DNA from: Piscibacillus salipiscarius JCM 13188
Lineage (GTDB): Bacteria > Bacillota > Bacilli > Bacillales > Alkalibacillaceae
DNA: 64,000 bases
Direction: 5' to 3'
Assembly: GCF_001311865.1 (NCBI RefSeq)
Contig: NZ_BBCD01000006.1
Location: 1 to 64,000 of the forward strand
Within the stretch, counting starts at the first letter, position 1; every line of letters begins with the position of its first letter. The notes beneath the pieces were generated by a model that ran no database searches, was not told where the DNA came from, and saw only the letters and a program-made list of their open reading frames with translations. A program made the translations under genes and the position numbers. Shown piece by piece: positions 1-9,515 of this stretch.

Positions 1-28
1 AATTTGTTATTTCAAAACTGATAAATAA

Positions 29-50
29 AGAGGTGCTCTAAAACACCTCT
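29..50 (-). terminator. Terminator of the second monooxygenase operon
   Basis: A 7-bp inverted repeat (AGAGGTG/CACCTCT, 8-nt loop) is followed on the minus strand by a short T-rich tract. The stem overlaps the stop codon of the flavin reductase gene. It plausibly ends the HpaB-like/FAD synthetase/HpaC-like transcription unit. The T-tract is interrupted, so strength is uncertain. Confidence 0.6.
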
Positions 51-514
51 TTATACCACTTGGTAACTCCCATATTTACCACTAAAAAAGCTAAAGGACT
101 ACCATCTGTTAGTTTCAACTCTAGTACTTCCCCAATAAATAAAGTGTGATCACCAGCTTCGACACTTTTATCTACTTCACATATGACTGATGCTAATGAG
201 TCTTGGATAATAGGAATCCCATATACCTCATCAAAGCTTACGACATCTGGATTGTCTTTTTGTCCTGCAAAATGCATCGAGACTTCTTTTGTTCGTCTTT
301 TAAAATGCTAACAGCAAACTTCCCAGATTCTTTGATATAATCTAGCATTTTTGCATTATTGTCGATTGATATTGTAATGAGCTGAGGATCTAATGATACT
401 GACATAAATGCATTTGCTGTCATCCCATGTGTTTGATCATTTACTTTAGTTGTAACGATCGTTACCCCCCGTTGCAAATTTTCCCATTGCATCTCGAAAT
501 GTACGGTTCTTCAT
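38..514 (-). CDS. Flavin reductase, HpaC-like (second copy), apparent frameshifts
   Basis: Small NAD(P)H:flavin oxidoreductase of the HpaC/flavin-reductase-like domain family, supplying reduced flavin to a two-component monooxygenase. Once frames are joined it aligns end to end with the intact paralogue at 13218-13685, sharing THGMTANAFMSVSLDP, FAVSIL and GDHTLFIG blocks. The start at 514 has a good GGAGG site and its ATGA overlaps the stop of the FAD-synthetase gene, implying translational coupling. Two frame breaks are seen: a G-run one base too long near 465-470 and another near 285-300. Both are homopolymer-type and likely sequencing errors. The partner oxygenase is most likely the HpaB paralogue two genes upstream. 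Confidence 0.85.
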
Positions 515-1346
515 CTGTTTGCCTCCTTCATATCAAACTTTTCGTTTATGGCTCTATAAAACTTAATTTCAGCATACTGTTCACAAAGTAACTTCTTACC
601 AAACGTTTCTAAAAAATGGCCATCTGATGAATGACTTGTTTTCTTATAGATAGCTGGTATTTTATTTTTCCCTTGTATAATCATTACGTCGTAGTAGGTA
701 TCTTTTAGACAGTTTAAATAATCAGGTACCTCTAGCTTATAGACACCTTCTTTCTCTGTTGATTGAACAACTGGTTTAATAGAATATTGATTCCCTAAAT
801 AATACGGAATCATCTCAACCGCACCACTACTAATCAATTCTCTTATTCTAGTTGAACTTATTTTTTCATTATTAACTTTTTTCTTATCGATCACTGATAA
901 TTGATAGTCATACTGATCTTTTAATTCTCCTAGTAACTTGGCATTACCTGATGCTTTAAAACCGAATGTAAAATCAAATCCCACAACGACATGTTTAACA
1001 GTTAGTTTACATATATAGTTCTCTATAAAGTCCTGAGGTGAAAGAGAAGCGAAATCCATATTAAACGGTACTATATATAATCGTTCAACTCCGAGTGATT
1101 TCAACTTATCGATCTTTTCCTCAAGTGTCATAATATATTTGATGGAACCTCTACCTTTAATGACTTCATTTGGGTGAGGGGTAAAGGTCATCGCAGAAAA
1201 TGTTAGATTGTTTCTCTTAGCTTGTTTATTCGCTTCATTTAAAAGCTCTTGATGGCCTAAATGAACACCATCGAAAAACCAATGGCCATTGACTGAGGTG
1301 ACATCTCTAAAAAATCCTCTTTATACTGTAAATACACCATTTCCAT
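511..1346 (-). CDS. FAD synthetase-domain protein (RibF N-terminal-like), apparent frameshift
   Basis: The N-terminal half resembles the adenylyltransferase (FAD synthetase) domain of RibF: a GFFDGVHLGHQ nucleotide-binding motif after frame correction, TFTPHP, and SSTRIR near residue 170. About 278 residues, slightly shorter than bifunctional RibF (about 310). The C-terminal part shows no riboflavin-kinase signature I can recognise, so I infer FMN adenylylation only. The start at 1346 has GGAGG nine bases upstream. A T is missing in the GGTTTTT stretch near 1272-1277, breaking the frame between the first and second motif. It lies between an HpaB-like oxygenase and an HpaC-like reductase, suggesting local FAD supply for that monooxygenase. 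Confidence 0.75.
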
Positions 1347-1367
1347 CTTGGAATACCTCCAGTCGAA

Positions 1368-2870
1368 CTAAACTTTTAGCTCTTGCTGTTCTGGGTTAAA
1401 CCATGTGTTAGATGTCCAACCATTCAAATCATAGTCACTTAAAGCATCATCTACAAATTGTTTAAACAGGTTCATTTGACCATTAGATTCTGCGATCTTC
1501 AAGTTATCTAAACGTATCGCATCCTGATTACCAGCATAATTAATCTCATAAAGTTCATTTCTTCCACCAAATTCAGTTCCTATTGCATCCCAAACCATTT
1601 TTAGTAATTTCACTCTCTCTTCAGCTGAAATACCTCCAGACCCTTTATAATACTGGTCAAGATATGGGCGTAGTTCAGGGTTTAAAAAGTCTTTAGAACT
1701 TGATGGCAATTGTATTAAACCTCCTGCGACAACTTGTTCAAAAACTTCTTTAACTTTAGGCCAAACCATCGGGGCAAATGTACGATAAGCTGTAGCATAC
1801 GTTTTATTAGGTAAGACGTAGCCTCCTGGGGCCTCTTCAGGATCAGTTGCCATTGCAGTTGAAATAGACCAGAACATATTTCTCCAGGCAATGACTTCAC
1901 CAATTGCGGCCTGAACTCCTCTAAAGTTATTTGAGCCTGCAGATTCAGTCGCTTTCATTAACAATCCGACCATGAAATCCAGTTTTACTGCAAAACGTGT
2001 GCAGCCTTGGAAGGTATAGCGGTTTAACCAACCTGTTTGAGGTCTAAAACCATTTGTAATCTCAATATTTTTATAGGTTAAAACGTCTTCCCAAGGAATA
2101 AAAACATTGTCTAAAACGATAACTGCGTCATTTTCGTCAAATCGACTTGAAAGTGGATAATCAAAAGGTGATCCAGCTTTAACGGCAATTTCTTCATATG
2201 ATTGCCTGCTGATGACTTTAAGACCTTGTGCATTCATTGGAACAAAGAATATTAAAGCGTGACTATCGTCACCTGGCATTAACGGCGCAAAATTAGCTAC
2301 AAAGTTATAATGCGTTAATGCAGCTGATGTACCTACCATTTTGGCACCGCTTACAATTATGCCATCATCACGCTCCTCAACTGCACGAACAAACGTCTTT
2401 ATTTTTTCAAGAGGTTCACTTCGATCCAATTGAGGATTCACAATGGTATGATTACAAAACGGAACTTCAATTTGGCCTTTCTTATACCAACGTCTTGCAT
2501 TGTCCTCAAAACCTTCATAGAAATCTGCAAAAGGGCCGAGTGACCCTAAAAATGCGGCTTTATAATCAGGAGTTCTGCCCATAAAACCATAACTAAGCTT
2601 AGACCATTCTGCCATCGCGTCGCGTGCTTCCAATAATTCTTTTGAATTTCTTGCCGCTTTGAAAAATTTATGTGTTTTCGTACCATAGTCTGAATCTGTT
2701 GTTAAAATGTCTTTCTTATCAGGAGCATGTAAAGCATCATATAATAAAGAAACTGATTTAGCTGCATTTCGATAAGCAGGGTGCGTCGTTACATCTTCAA
2801 CTTTTTCACCGTTTAAATATACTTCACGGCCGTCTTTAAGACTTTCTAGATATTCTTTACCTGTGTACAT
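1368..2870 (-). CDS. HpaB-family FADH2-dependent aromatic monooxygenase, oxygenase component (second copy)
   Basis: Intact 500-residue protein of the 4-hydroxyphenylacetate 3-hydroxylase/phenol hydroxylase large-component family (acyl-CoA-dehydrogenase-like fold). It hydroxylates a phenolic ring ortho to the OH using FADH2 and O2. Recognisable family blocks are GFMGRTPDYKAA near residue 96 and VGTSAALTHYNF in the middle. It is clearly diverged from the hpaB at 13708-15194, so the substrate may differ (phenol or another hydroxy-aromatic). AGGAGG precedes the ATG. It follows an aromatic-responsive regulator and precedes FAD synthetase-like and flavin reductase genes, a self-contained oxygenase module. 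No ring-cleavage gene sits next to it inside the window. Confidence 0.88.
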   Translation of the reverse strand: MYTGKEYLESLKDGREVYLNGEKVEDVTTHPAYRNAAKSVSLLYDALHAPDKKDILTTDSDYGTKTHKFFKAARNSKELLEARDAMAEWSKLSYGFMGRTPDYKAAFLGSLGPFADFYEGFEDNARRWYKKGQIEVPFCNHTIVNPQLDRSEPLEKIKTFVRAVEERDDGIIVSGAKMVGTSAALTHYNFVANFAPLMPGDDSHALIFFVPMNAQGLKVISRQSYEEIAVKAGSPFDYPLSSRFDENDAVIVLDNVFIPWEDVLTYKNIEITNGFRPQTGWLNRYTFQGCTRFAVKLDFMVGLLMKATESAGSNNFRGVQAAIGEVIAWRNMFWSISTAMATDPEEAPGGYVLPNKTYATAYRTFAPMVWPKVKEVFEQVVAGGLIQLPSSSKDFLNPELRPYLDQYYKGSGGISAEERVKLLKMVWDAIGTEFGGRNELYEINYAGNQDAIRLDNLKIAESNGQMNLFKQFVDDALSDYDLNGWTSNTWFNPEQQELKV

Positions 2871-2987
2871 CCGATAACCTCCTAAATATTTAGAAAATTC
2901 TAATTAAAGGTTATCAAATAAACACCCTTCATTCTACGACATAAAATGTTCAAGTTAGGTCATTTAATCAAACAGAAATTGTCTAAC

Positions 2988-4805
2988 CTATAATTCGAGT
3001 TCACCCTCACTTATTAAAAATTGCAAAGTGATGTAAAGTTGATGAGTGATTTCTGGGTTGCGTAAGTTATGTCCAGTAAGTTGTTCAATTCGTTTAACTC
3101 TATAACGAAGTCCACTCAGTGATAATGATAAGTCTCTCATGGTCTGCTCTAAGTTCCCTCCATTAGATAAGAACACATATAATGTTTTAAGGAGTTCACT
3201 TGAATGATGTTCTGCATGATATATAGGGTCTAGGAGTTGTTTAGCCTTAAATCTAACCGCATCTTTATTTGAAGAATCTAGTAACAGTCCAATGACACCT
3301 AGTTCGTCAAACTCTGTTACTTTGTTATGACCTTTTGTCATTTGCAAAGCCACCTTAGCTTCATGGTATAGATGGCTGGCTTGTTCAATTTGGTTATCTA
3401 TTGTGCTAATTCCTATTGAATAACTTAATTCGGGTTCAGCTTGCTTTAAGTAACTAATAAGTGAGGAGAACTTTTCATAAGGTTCAGATTGAACCAGAAC
3501 AATGATTTCACTTCCTTTTTGACCAATCAGTATATCTTTAGATTTTTTTAAAATAGTCTCTGACCCAACTAATTAAACGATCATTAATAGTAAATCGTGA
3601 TCCTCAGCAGTCTGGATGTTTGAATATTTTAGAATGGCGATTTGAAATGGTTTGCTTAAGTCAATGCTTATAAAGGACCCACGTTTTAATATTTCTTGTT
3701 TAGTTAATGCTTGACCCGAAATAATCTGTTCTAAAAATTGACCTTTTACGCGTTCTGTTGCTTCAAACGCATTTTTCTCATTTAATAAATATAAAGAACA
3801 AACAGTTGCTACCCTTTCTAATATCATTTGGTCGGCCTTTGATAATTGCACTTGATCTTCCTGAATGAATGAACAGTAACCTAAAAGTTGTTCTTTTAAA
3901 TAAATAGGAGTGACCATCCTGCAATGACTTCTTGTTTCTATGATCTCTGTTTGATCGTATTTTTCTACTATCTCATGTTCATAAATTTCTATAAGTCTGT
4001 CTTCCTGAATTCCTGAGTAAGCTATCGGATTAAAATGGACATCTTCTATTAATAATGGCACTTTCGTTTCATTATGTACGACACTCGCCATGTCTTGGAG
4101 GTCACTACCGTTAGCAAGTTCATCTGTTAGCAGTTTATGAATATGAAAACTACGAGATATAATGTTTTGTTCTTCAATTAGTTGTTTATACGTTTTTTTC
4201 TAACTCTTTTACGATAGCTTGATCTTGGTAGTATCTTAGCTCCTCCTTAATATCTTCCCCCCCACTCTTGCAGGGTTTTTCCTACATAAGAACAATGGGA
4301 GTCTCCCATTCCTTTACAGCTTACTTCTTTAAAGTAAACGGACTTTTGACAGATTTCAGAGTAATACCCACTTGCATAACCAACTAGTGTGTGACATACC
4401 GGAGAATTCGAGCAGCCAAACTGTTTAATGTATTCTTCAGCCTCATATGAATTTAGCCATTTACCTTCGACATGTATACATTGAACAGATTGATCTGAAT
4501 TATAGTCAATACTAAAATGAGTTCTAACTACCTCTGTATAACCACGCATCATATGCAAAGTGGGGCCTTTTTTAAATGATTCTCTAGTGATAGCTTGTGA
4601 TTTTTCTTCATTTTTTAGCGTCATTGACTCCTAAGTTCCATCCATATCGAATCATAAACCCTTTCATTCTCGACTCTGAAATGTTTTCTGATAAATCTTT
4701 AACCAAAGTTCCAAATACTGAAGGAGAAGTCAAGATCATACGTTCACCATCAACCATAATCTCTCCACGTTTATTAGATGTCATCTCAAGTTTATTATTA
4801 CCCAA
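2988..4805 (-). CDS. XylR_N-V4R-PucR-type transcriptional activator, several apparent frameshifts
   Basis: Joined reading gives a protein of about 600 residues. The N-terminus looks like the XylR_N aromatic-sensing domain (ending RYGWNLGVNDAK). It is followed by a V4R-type segment (HVEGKWLNSYEAEEYI, then GMGDSHC with several Cys), a linker predicted coiled coil, a GGDEF-like PucR/CdaR middle segment and a C-terminal PucR HTH_30 (TMRDLSLSLSGLRYRVKR). Homopolymer indels near 4612-4618, 4256-4262, 4196-4202, 3582-3590 and 3546-3552 split it; each fix of one base restores the frame. The start is probably TTG 4805, seven bases after GGGGGAG. It directly precedes the second HpaB-like gene, which it likely activates in response to a phenolic ligand. 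Confidence 0.75.
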
Positions 4806-4824
4806 ACTCAAACTCCCCCTATTC

Positions 4825-6001
4825 TTAATTGGCTGGCAAGAAATTGTGAACTTTCAACTTTATAAATAAAAATAAAATAATCGGTATTATAATTAAAAAC
4901 AGTGATGATACTCCATACATCTCGGCAAAACCTAAGCTCTTTACGATAAAACCTAGCATCACTGAACCTATCGCCATCCCTAAATCCATGCCTGTTAAGA
5001 ACATTACATTTGCAGTACCCCTCTTCTCTGCTGAAACTGTACTAACCGCGAACGCTTGCAGAGTAGGGTGCATAACTCCGTATGCGAATCCGTAAAATGC
5101 TCCCGCAACAACTAAAAACCAATCGAGTCTACGGACATTAATATAGCTAAGCCTAAAAACCCTGTTAGACTCGAGATGTAAATAAGTTTAATTCCATAAC
5201 CACGATCGAATAATGAACCAGCGAAAAGCCTAGCTCCGATTATTAGTGCAACAAATGAAACAAAAAACCAAGTGATTTGGTCCTCTAAGTTTATTTCTCT
5301 ACCTAAACCTTCTATAAAATTGAAAACACTACTAAACGTTATACATAACAAAACATAAGCGCGCAAGGCAGTATAGCCCGCTTATCAAACAACATTGTTA
5401 ATTTATTATTTAAGGACTTTTGAGTTGCTGGGGTCTGAAAAGACTTTACGAAAATTAAGAACACAAGCATTAATACTACCAATATTGTAGTCACGATGAT
5501 TACTGTATTGAACGAACTAGAATGGAATAACATTATGGCAAGCGCCGGACTTAAACTAGCACCTAAAGTCGTAGCTAATGCAAAATAGTTAAATCCCTTC
5601 CCTGTTTGTTTGGTTGGGATTATATATGAAACTTGTGTGGCTAAGATCGTGGAAATGATACCAAAATTGACTCCTTCGATGAATCTAATTAAGAGTAAAA
5701 AATAAATAGACTCCCGATCATAGCTCAACATAAGGCATATAAATAATAGAATGAGATTCAATATGATTGTTTTTCTAAAATTAATATTCAAAATATACAA
5801 GGATAAAACAAATCTAGTTACGATCGCGGCGGACATAAATGCAGTTAACATTAATCCTGCAATGGTAGGATTATTTGAAAAGCTCATGACATAAATAGGA
5901 AACACTGAATTAATAACATGTATCGAAAGAAAAAATAGAAGTGTGATAGAAATGATAACGATATATTGTGGTGTCCAGAGCTTACTGTTAGTCATGATCA
6001 T
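4825..6001 (-). CDS. MFS transporter, apparent frameshifts
   Basis: Twelve-helix major facilitator protein of about 390 residues, strongly hydrophobic throughout, with the first half starting MTNSKLWTPQY. Frame breaks near 5350 and 5090-5130 split it; all fragments are in register with one MFS fold. ATG at 6001 or 5995 are both possible. It sits between the 4-hydroxyphenylacetate genes and the XylR_N-type regulator, so uptake or efflux of an aromatic acid is an inference from position only. A terminator at 6031-6058 separates it from the upstream dehydrogenase gene, so it may belong with the regulator and second monooxygenase set. Confidence 0.75.
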
Positions 6002-6030
6002 AACCTACTCTCAAACATTCTTTATATGTA

Positions 6031-6058
6031 TAAAAAGAAGCGGATTTTCATCCACTTC
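6031..6058 (-). terminator. Terminator after the succinate-semialdehyde dehydrogenase gene
   Basis: Minus-strand stem GAAGTGGAT/ATCCGCTTC closed by a GAAA tetraloop and followed by TTTTTAT. It begins at the stop codon of the dehydrogenase gene and marks the end of the hpa operon. Confidence 0.8.
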
Positions 6059-6059
6059 C

Positions 6060-7496
6060 CTATAACCCTAACGAAATATATTTCGTCTCCAAGTATTCTT
6101 CTATGCCGTAATACCCACCTTCACGACCTAATCCACTTTCTTTGAAGCCACCAAAGGAGCTTGTGGTGTCGATGGTGCACCATCATTTAATCCGACGATT
6201 CCAAAGTGTAGGGCTTCGCTAATTCGGAAAGCGCGGCTAATGTTTTCAGTAAATACATATGATGCTAAACCGAACGGAGTCTGATTCGCACGCTTGATCA
6301 CTTCATCTTCAGCTTGAAAAGTAGTGACTGGTACTAGTGGCCCGAAGGTTTCATCATTCATGCACACCATGTCGTCATTTACATTTGATAGAACAGTTGG
6401 CTCAAAGTAGAACCCTTTGTTATCCTCGATTTTGGATCCACCTATTTCAAGTTTCGCACCTTGATTGACGGCATCCTGAACATGTTCATCTACTTTCTTC
6501 ATTGCATCTTCATCAATTAATGGGCCAATGTCGGTTCCGTCGTCTAAGCCGTTGCCTACTTTTAGCTGTCTCACTTCTTCTTTTAATAGTTCTAAAAAGT
6601 CTTGTTCGACTGATTCATGTACATATACACGGTTAGCGCAAATACATGTCTGACCTGCATTTCTGAATTTCGACTGAATAACACCCTTAACGGCTTTCTT
6701 TAAATCAGCATCTTCCATGACAATTACTGGAGCGTGACCACCAAGTTCTAGCGACACTTTTTTCATCGTGTTAGCCGCATCACGCATAAGTAACTTCCCT
6801 ACTTCCGTTGATCCTGTAAATGTCAGTTTGCGAACTCTGGAGTCATCTGACCAGGCTTTTCCGATTTGACTCGAACTACCTACAACTATATTGATGACGC
6901 CTTTAGGAATGCCTGCTTTTTCAGCAAGTTCTACTAGTTTTATAGCCGTTAGCGGTGTTTGAGTAGCTGGTTTAAACACAACGGTACAACCTGCTGCTAA
7001 TGCTGGTGCCACTTTTCTTGTGATCATGGCAGCCGGAAAATTCCACGGTGTAATCGCAGACACCACGCCGACTGGCTGCTTTTGAACCAAGATTCTTTGT
7101 TTGGATGTGAGGCAGGGATAATGTCACCATAAATTCGCTTACCTTCTTCGGCATACCATTAATAAAACCATTCGCATACTTTACTTCACCGATGGCTTCT
7201 TTAAGAGGCTTACCTTGTTCTTCCGTCATGAGCTTACCTAACGTTTCCCTCTCATCGTCTATTAATTGATGCCAAGTTTCTAAGTATTGTCCTCGTTCTT
7301 CCGCTGTTAACTTTGACCAACTTTCTAAAGCCGCTTCTGCAGCATCAACAGCTTTAACGGCATCATCCTTTCCCGCTTTAGGTACCTGAGCAATCACTTC
7401 CTGGGTTGCAGGGCTCACGACATCTATTTTGTCTAGGTCCTGACCAAACCACTTTCCATCAACATAAAGCTCATATAACTTCGTCAATTCTCTCAC
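6060..7496 (-). CDS. NAD(P)-dependent succinate-semialdehyde dehydrogenase-like, apparent frameshifts
   Basis: Aldehyde dehydrogenase superfamily, closest in pattern to GabD-type enzymes: [26 protein letters not shown] (general-base Glu) and NAGQTCIC (catalytic Cys). In 4-hydroxyphenylacetate breakdown the aldolase step releases succinic semialdehyde, which this enzyme would oxidise to succinate. About 478 residues, the family length. It starts with GTG whose GTGA overlaps the hpaF stop. Single-base losses near 7158-7163, 7093-7096 and 6153-6157 break the frame; correcting the last restores a normal C-terminus ([14 protein letters not shown]) and a stop at 6060. Confidence 0.85.
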
Positions 7497-7882
7497 CCTT
7501 TCTTTTTATAACGTTCATGAATATTATTTTTCTTATAGGTCGGAAACGTAAATTCATAGAGTTCTAGTGAAAAAGCTAAGTACCGTTCATCAAATAAATG
7601 ACCGAGTTCTTTGGTAACAACATTATAAATCTCATCACAGAGTAATTTCTTCTCATCATCAGTTCGCCCCGTGCCGAGCTTAAGCGTACCGTGAATAAAG
7701 GCATCATTCTCTTCCCCATCTGCAACAACATAATGAGACAGTTCAATAGCTCTTGATCTTAGGCCTCCGATTGGAACGATATGGTCATGTTTAAGAAGTG
7801 CTTGATTGATTTTTAATAAAAGGCTTGATACGTCGATCTCTTCTTTTAGGTTATTCGTATATTCTAAAGTGAAATGCGGCAT
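7493..7882 (-). CDS. hpaF: 5-carboxymethyl-2-hydroxymuconate isomerase
   Basis: 129-residue tautomerase-superfamily protein. It begins MPHFTLEY, so after Met removal the catalytic Pro-1 of CHM isomerases is exposed. Length matches the family (about 126). It converts 5-carboxymethyl-2-hydroxymuconate to its oxo isomer for the HpaG decarboxylase. AGGAGGGTGAT precedes the ATG. Overlaps the downstream dehydrogenase start by four bases (GTGA), showing coupling inside the hpa operon. Confidence 0.88.
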   Translation of the reverse strand: MPHFTLEYTNNLKEEIDVSSLLLKINQALLKHDHIVPIGGLRSRAIELSHYVVADGEENDAFIHGTLKLGTGRTDDEKKLLCDEIYNVVTKELGHLFDERYLAFSLELYEFTFPTYKKNNIHERYKKKG

Positions 7883-7902
7883 GGGATCACCCTCCTTCTG
7901 CC

Positions 7903-8645
7903 TTATTCGCCTACAATCGTATTGACCAGTCTTCCGATTCCTTCTACTTCCGTTACGACTTCGTCTCCTACTTTCGTGTCTACCGAACCTTTTGGTGTCC
8001 CTGTTAAAATTAGGTCACCTTCATTTAATGTCATAAAACTACTTAAGTATTCGATTAACTCGGCCACACCTAAAATCATGTCTTTTGTGGAGCCTTCTTG
8101 AGTTTTTTGACCATTCACAAACGTTCTAAGCTGCAGGTTCATAGGGTCGTCAATATCATCCTTCTCAACCATCCATGGACCAACCGGCGTGCAGCCATCA
8201 CGGTTCTTCACTCTTAAGTTCGGGCGAAAATAGTTTTCTAGATAATCACGAATCGCATAGTCATTAGCGATGGTGTAACCTTTGACGTAGTCTAATGCAT
8301 CTTCTTTGTTGACATTCTTAGCACTTTTCCCAATCACAACTGCGAGTTCACACTCGTAGTGCATAAACTCGACATCATTCGGTCTAACAGTTTTTCCAAG
8401 GTGACCGTTTACCGTATTTTTACCTTTAAAGAATACAAGCGGTTCTGGTAAGGGACTCGTAAATGAAAGTTCCTTGGCGTGATCAGCATAATTTAATCCA
8501 AGCGTAAAAATCGTTTGCGGTTCTACGGGTGCTAACCATTCGACTTCCTGTTCATCAAGTAATCTACCATCCCGTAATTGTACTTTCCCATCAACTTCAA
8601 CGACATCGTGCACTCTTGATTCATACATTACCCTACCGTACTTCA
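7903..8645 (-). CDS. hpaG2: Fumarylacetoacetate-hydrolase-family decarboxylase/isomerase, HpaG2-like
   Basis: FAH-fold protein corresponding to the C-terminal half of E. coli HpaG. It carries the metal-site acidic pattern (YECELAVVIG, later NDYAIRD) and the TGTPKG loop typical of active members. Expected role: decarboxylation/isomerisation of 5-oxopent-3-ene-1,2,5-tricarboxylate. I prefer ATG 8645 (GAGGTGA seven bases upstream) over the GTG at 8652, which has almost no spacing. It overlaps the end of the HpaG1-like gene. No separate 2-oxohept-3-enedioate hydratase (HpaH) is visible in this window, and one of the two FAH proteins might cover that step. Confidence 0.82.
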
Positions 8646-9439
8646 TCTGCACTCACCTCACGTGTATAAACATCGCTCTCTTTTACGACGTCATGTTCTA
8701 AAAAACCTACGTGTTCAACTTCAATTTTTACTCGGTCTCCTAGCCTCGCATACGGCTGATGTTCGGGAACCCCTACAAGCAGAACATCTCCTTCATATAA
8801 CGTCATAAACTCAGTCACGTCTTCTAATAATTCAGGAATAGTTCGAATTAGATTATTTGTATTGTTTTCTTGTTTTAACTCACCGTTTACCCACACTTTA
8901 GTGGTTAATTGGTGCGGATCTTTTATTTCATCCCGTTTAACAATCCACGGCCCAATTGGGCAAAATCCATCTCTTGCTTTTTGCTTAATAGCTGGCCTGT
9001 AAACACTTGCAAAAGGCAAACTGACATCATTAACGACCGTGTAGCCCTCAATGTAATCAAGTGCGTCTTCAGCTTTAACCTTTGTCGCCGTTTGTCCAAT
9101 GACTAACCCTAATGCAGCTCCAATTTGAACTTGCTCTTCTCCCTCAGGTAATGGAATGGGCTTCTGATGCGACGAAAATGTATTAACAGGTTTAATATAA
9201 AGAACCGGTGCCTCAGGCGGTTTTTGGTATGGCTTTTCATCCATTTCGGGTTTTAATAGCTCATATTCCCCTTTATAGTTGAGGACCGTTCCGTATAATG
9301 TACCTGATATGGGATTATCAAATGTTAATTGATTTATAGAATAGTTTTGGCCATTTAGTATCACTTGTGAGTTATCTAAATCTAATTTGCCTTCTTTTAT
9401 TTGAGGAAAGCCTTGAAGCTTGAATTTTATGCGTGTCAT
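8633..9439 (-). CDS. hpaG1: FAH-family protein, HpaG1-like subunit
   Basis: 268-residue FAH-superfamily protein matching the N-terminal half of fused E. coli HpaG. Where HpaG2 has an ECE metal motif this copy reads GAALGLVIG, so the acidic ligands are missing. It may be a structural or partner subunit of HpaG2 rather than an independent enzyme. The N-terminal 70 residues resemble a repeated small domain preceding the catalytic fold. GAGGTGATCATTCA precedes ATG 9439. A strong hairpin lies just upstream at 9479-9508. Confidence 0.8.
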   Translation of the reverse strand: MTRIKFKLQGFPQIKEGKLDLDNSQVILNGQNYSINQLTFDNPISGTLYGTVLNYKGEYELLKPEMDEKPYQKPPEAPVLYIKPVNTFSSHQKPIPLPEGEEQVQIGAALGLVIGQTATKVKAEDALDYIEGYTVVNDVSLPFASVYRPAIKQKARDGFCPIGPWIVKRDEIKDPHQLTTKVWVNGELKQENNTNNLIRTIPELLEDVTEFMTLYEGDVLLVGVPEHQPYARLGDRVKIEVEHVGFLEHDVVKESDVYTREVSADEVR

Positions 9440-9478
9440 TGAATGATCACCTCTTTCACATTATGTAAAAACATTTGA

Positions 9479-9508
9479 GGTAAGCAGGCTAACCTTAGCC
9501 AGCTTACC
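9479..9508 (-). other. Perfect intra-operon hairpin
   Basis: A 30-nt inverted repeat: GGTAAGC and GGCTAA arms pair with TTAGCC and GCTTACC, leaving a 2-base loop and one A/A mismatch. No T-run follows on either strand, so it looks like an RNA-processing, stabilising or attenuating element between hpaI and hpaG1 rather than a simple terminator. Confidence 0.6.
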
Positions 9509-9515
9509 TAATAGT

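Noticed and set aside
3573-3575. In-frame TAA in the PucR-type regulator as a real stop or recoded codon
   Set aside because: Two nearby homopolymer corrections give a more natural sequence (LLNDRLISWVRDYFKKS) that bypasses it.
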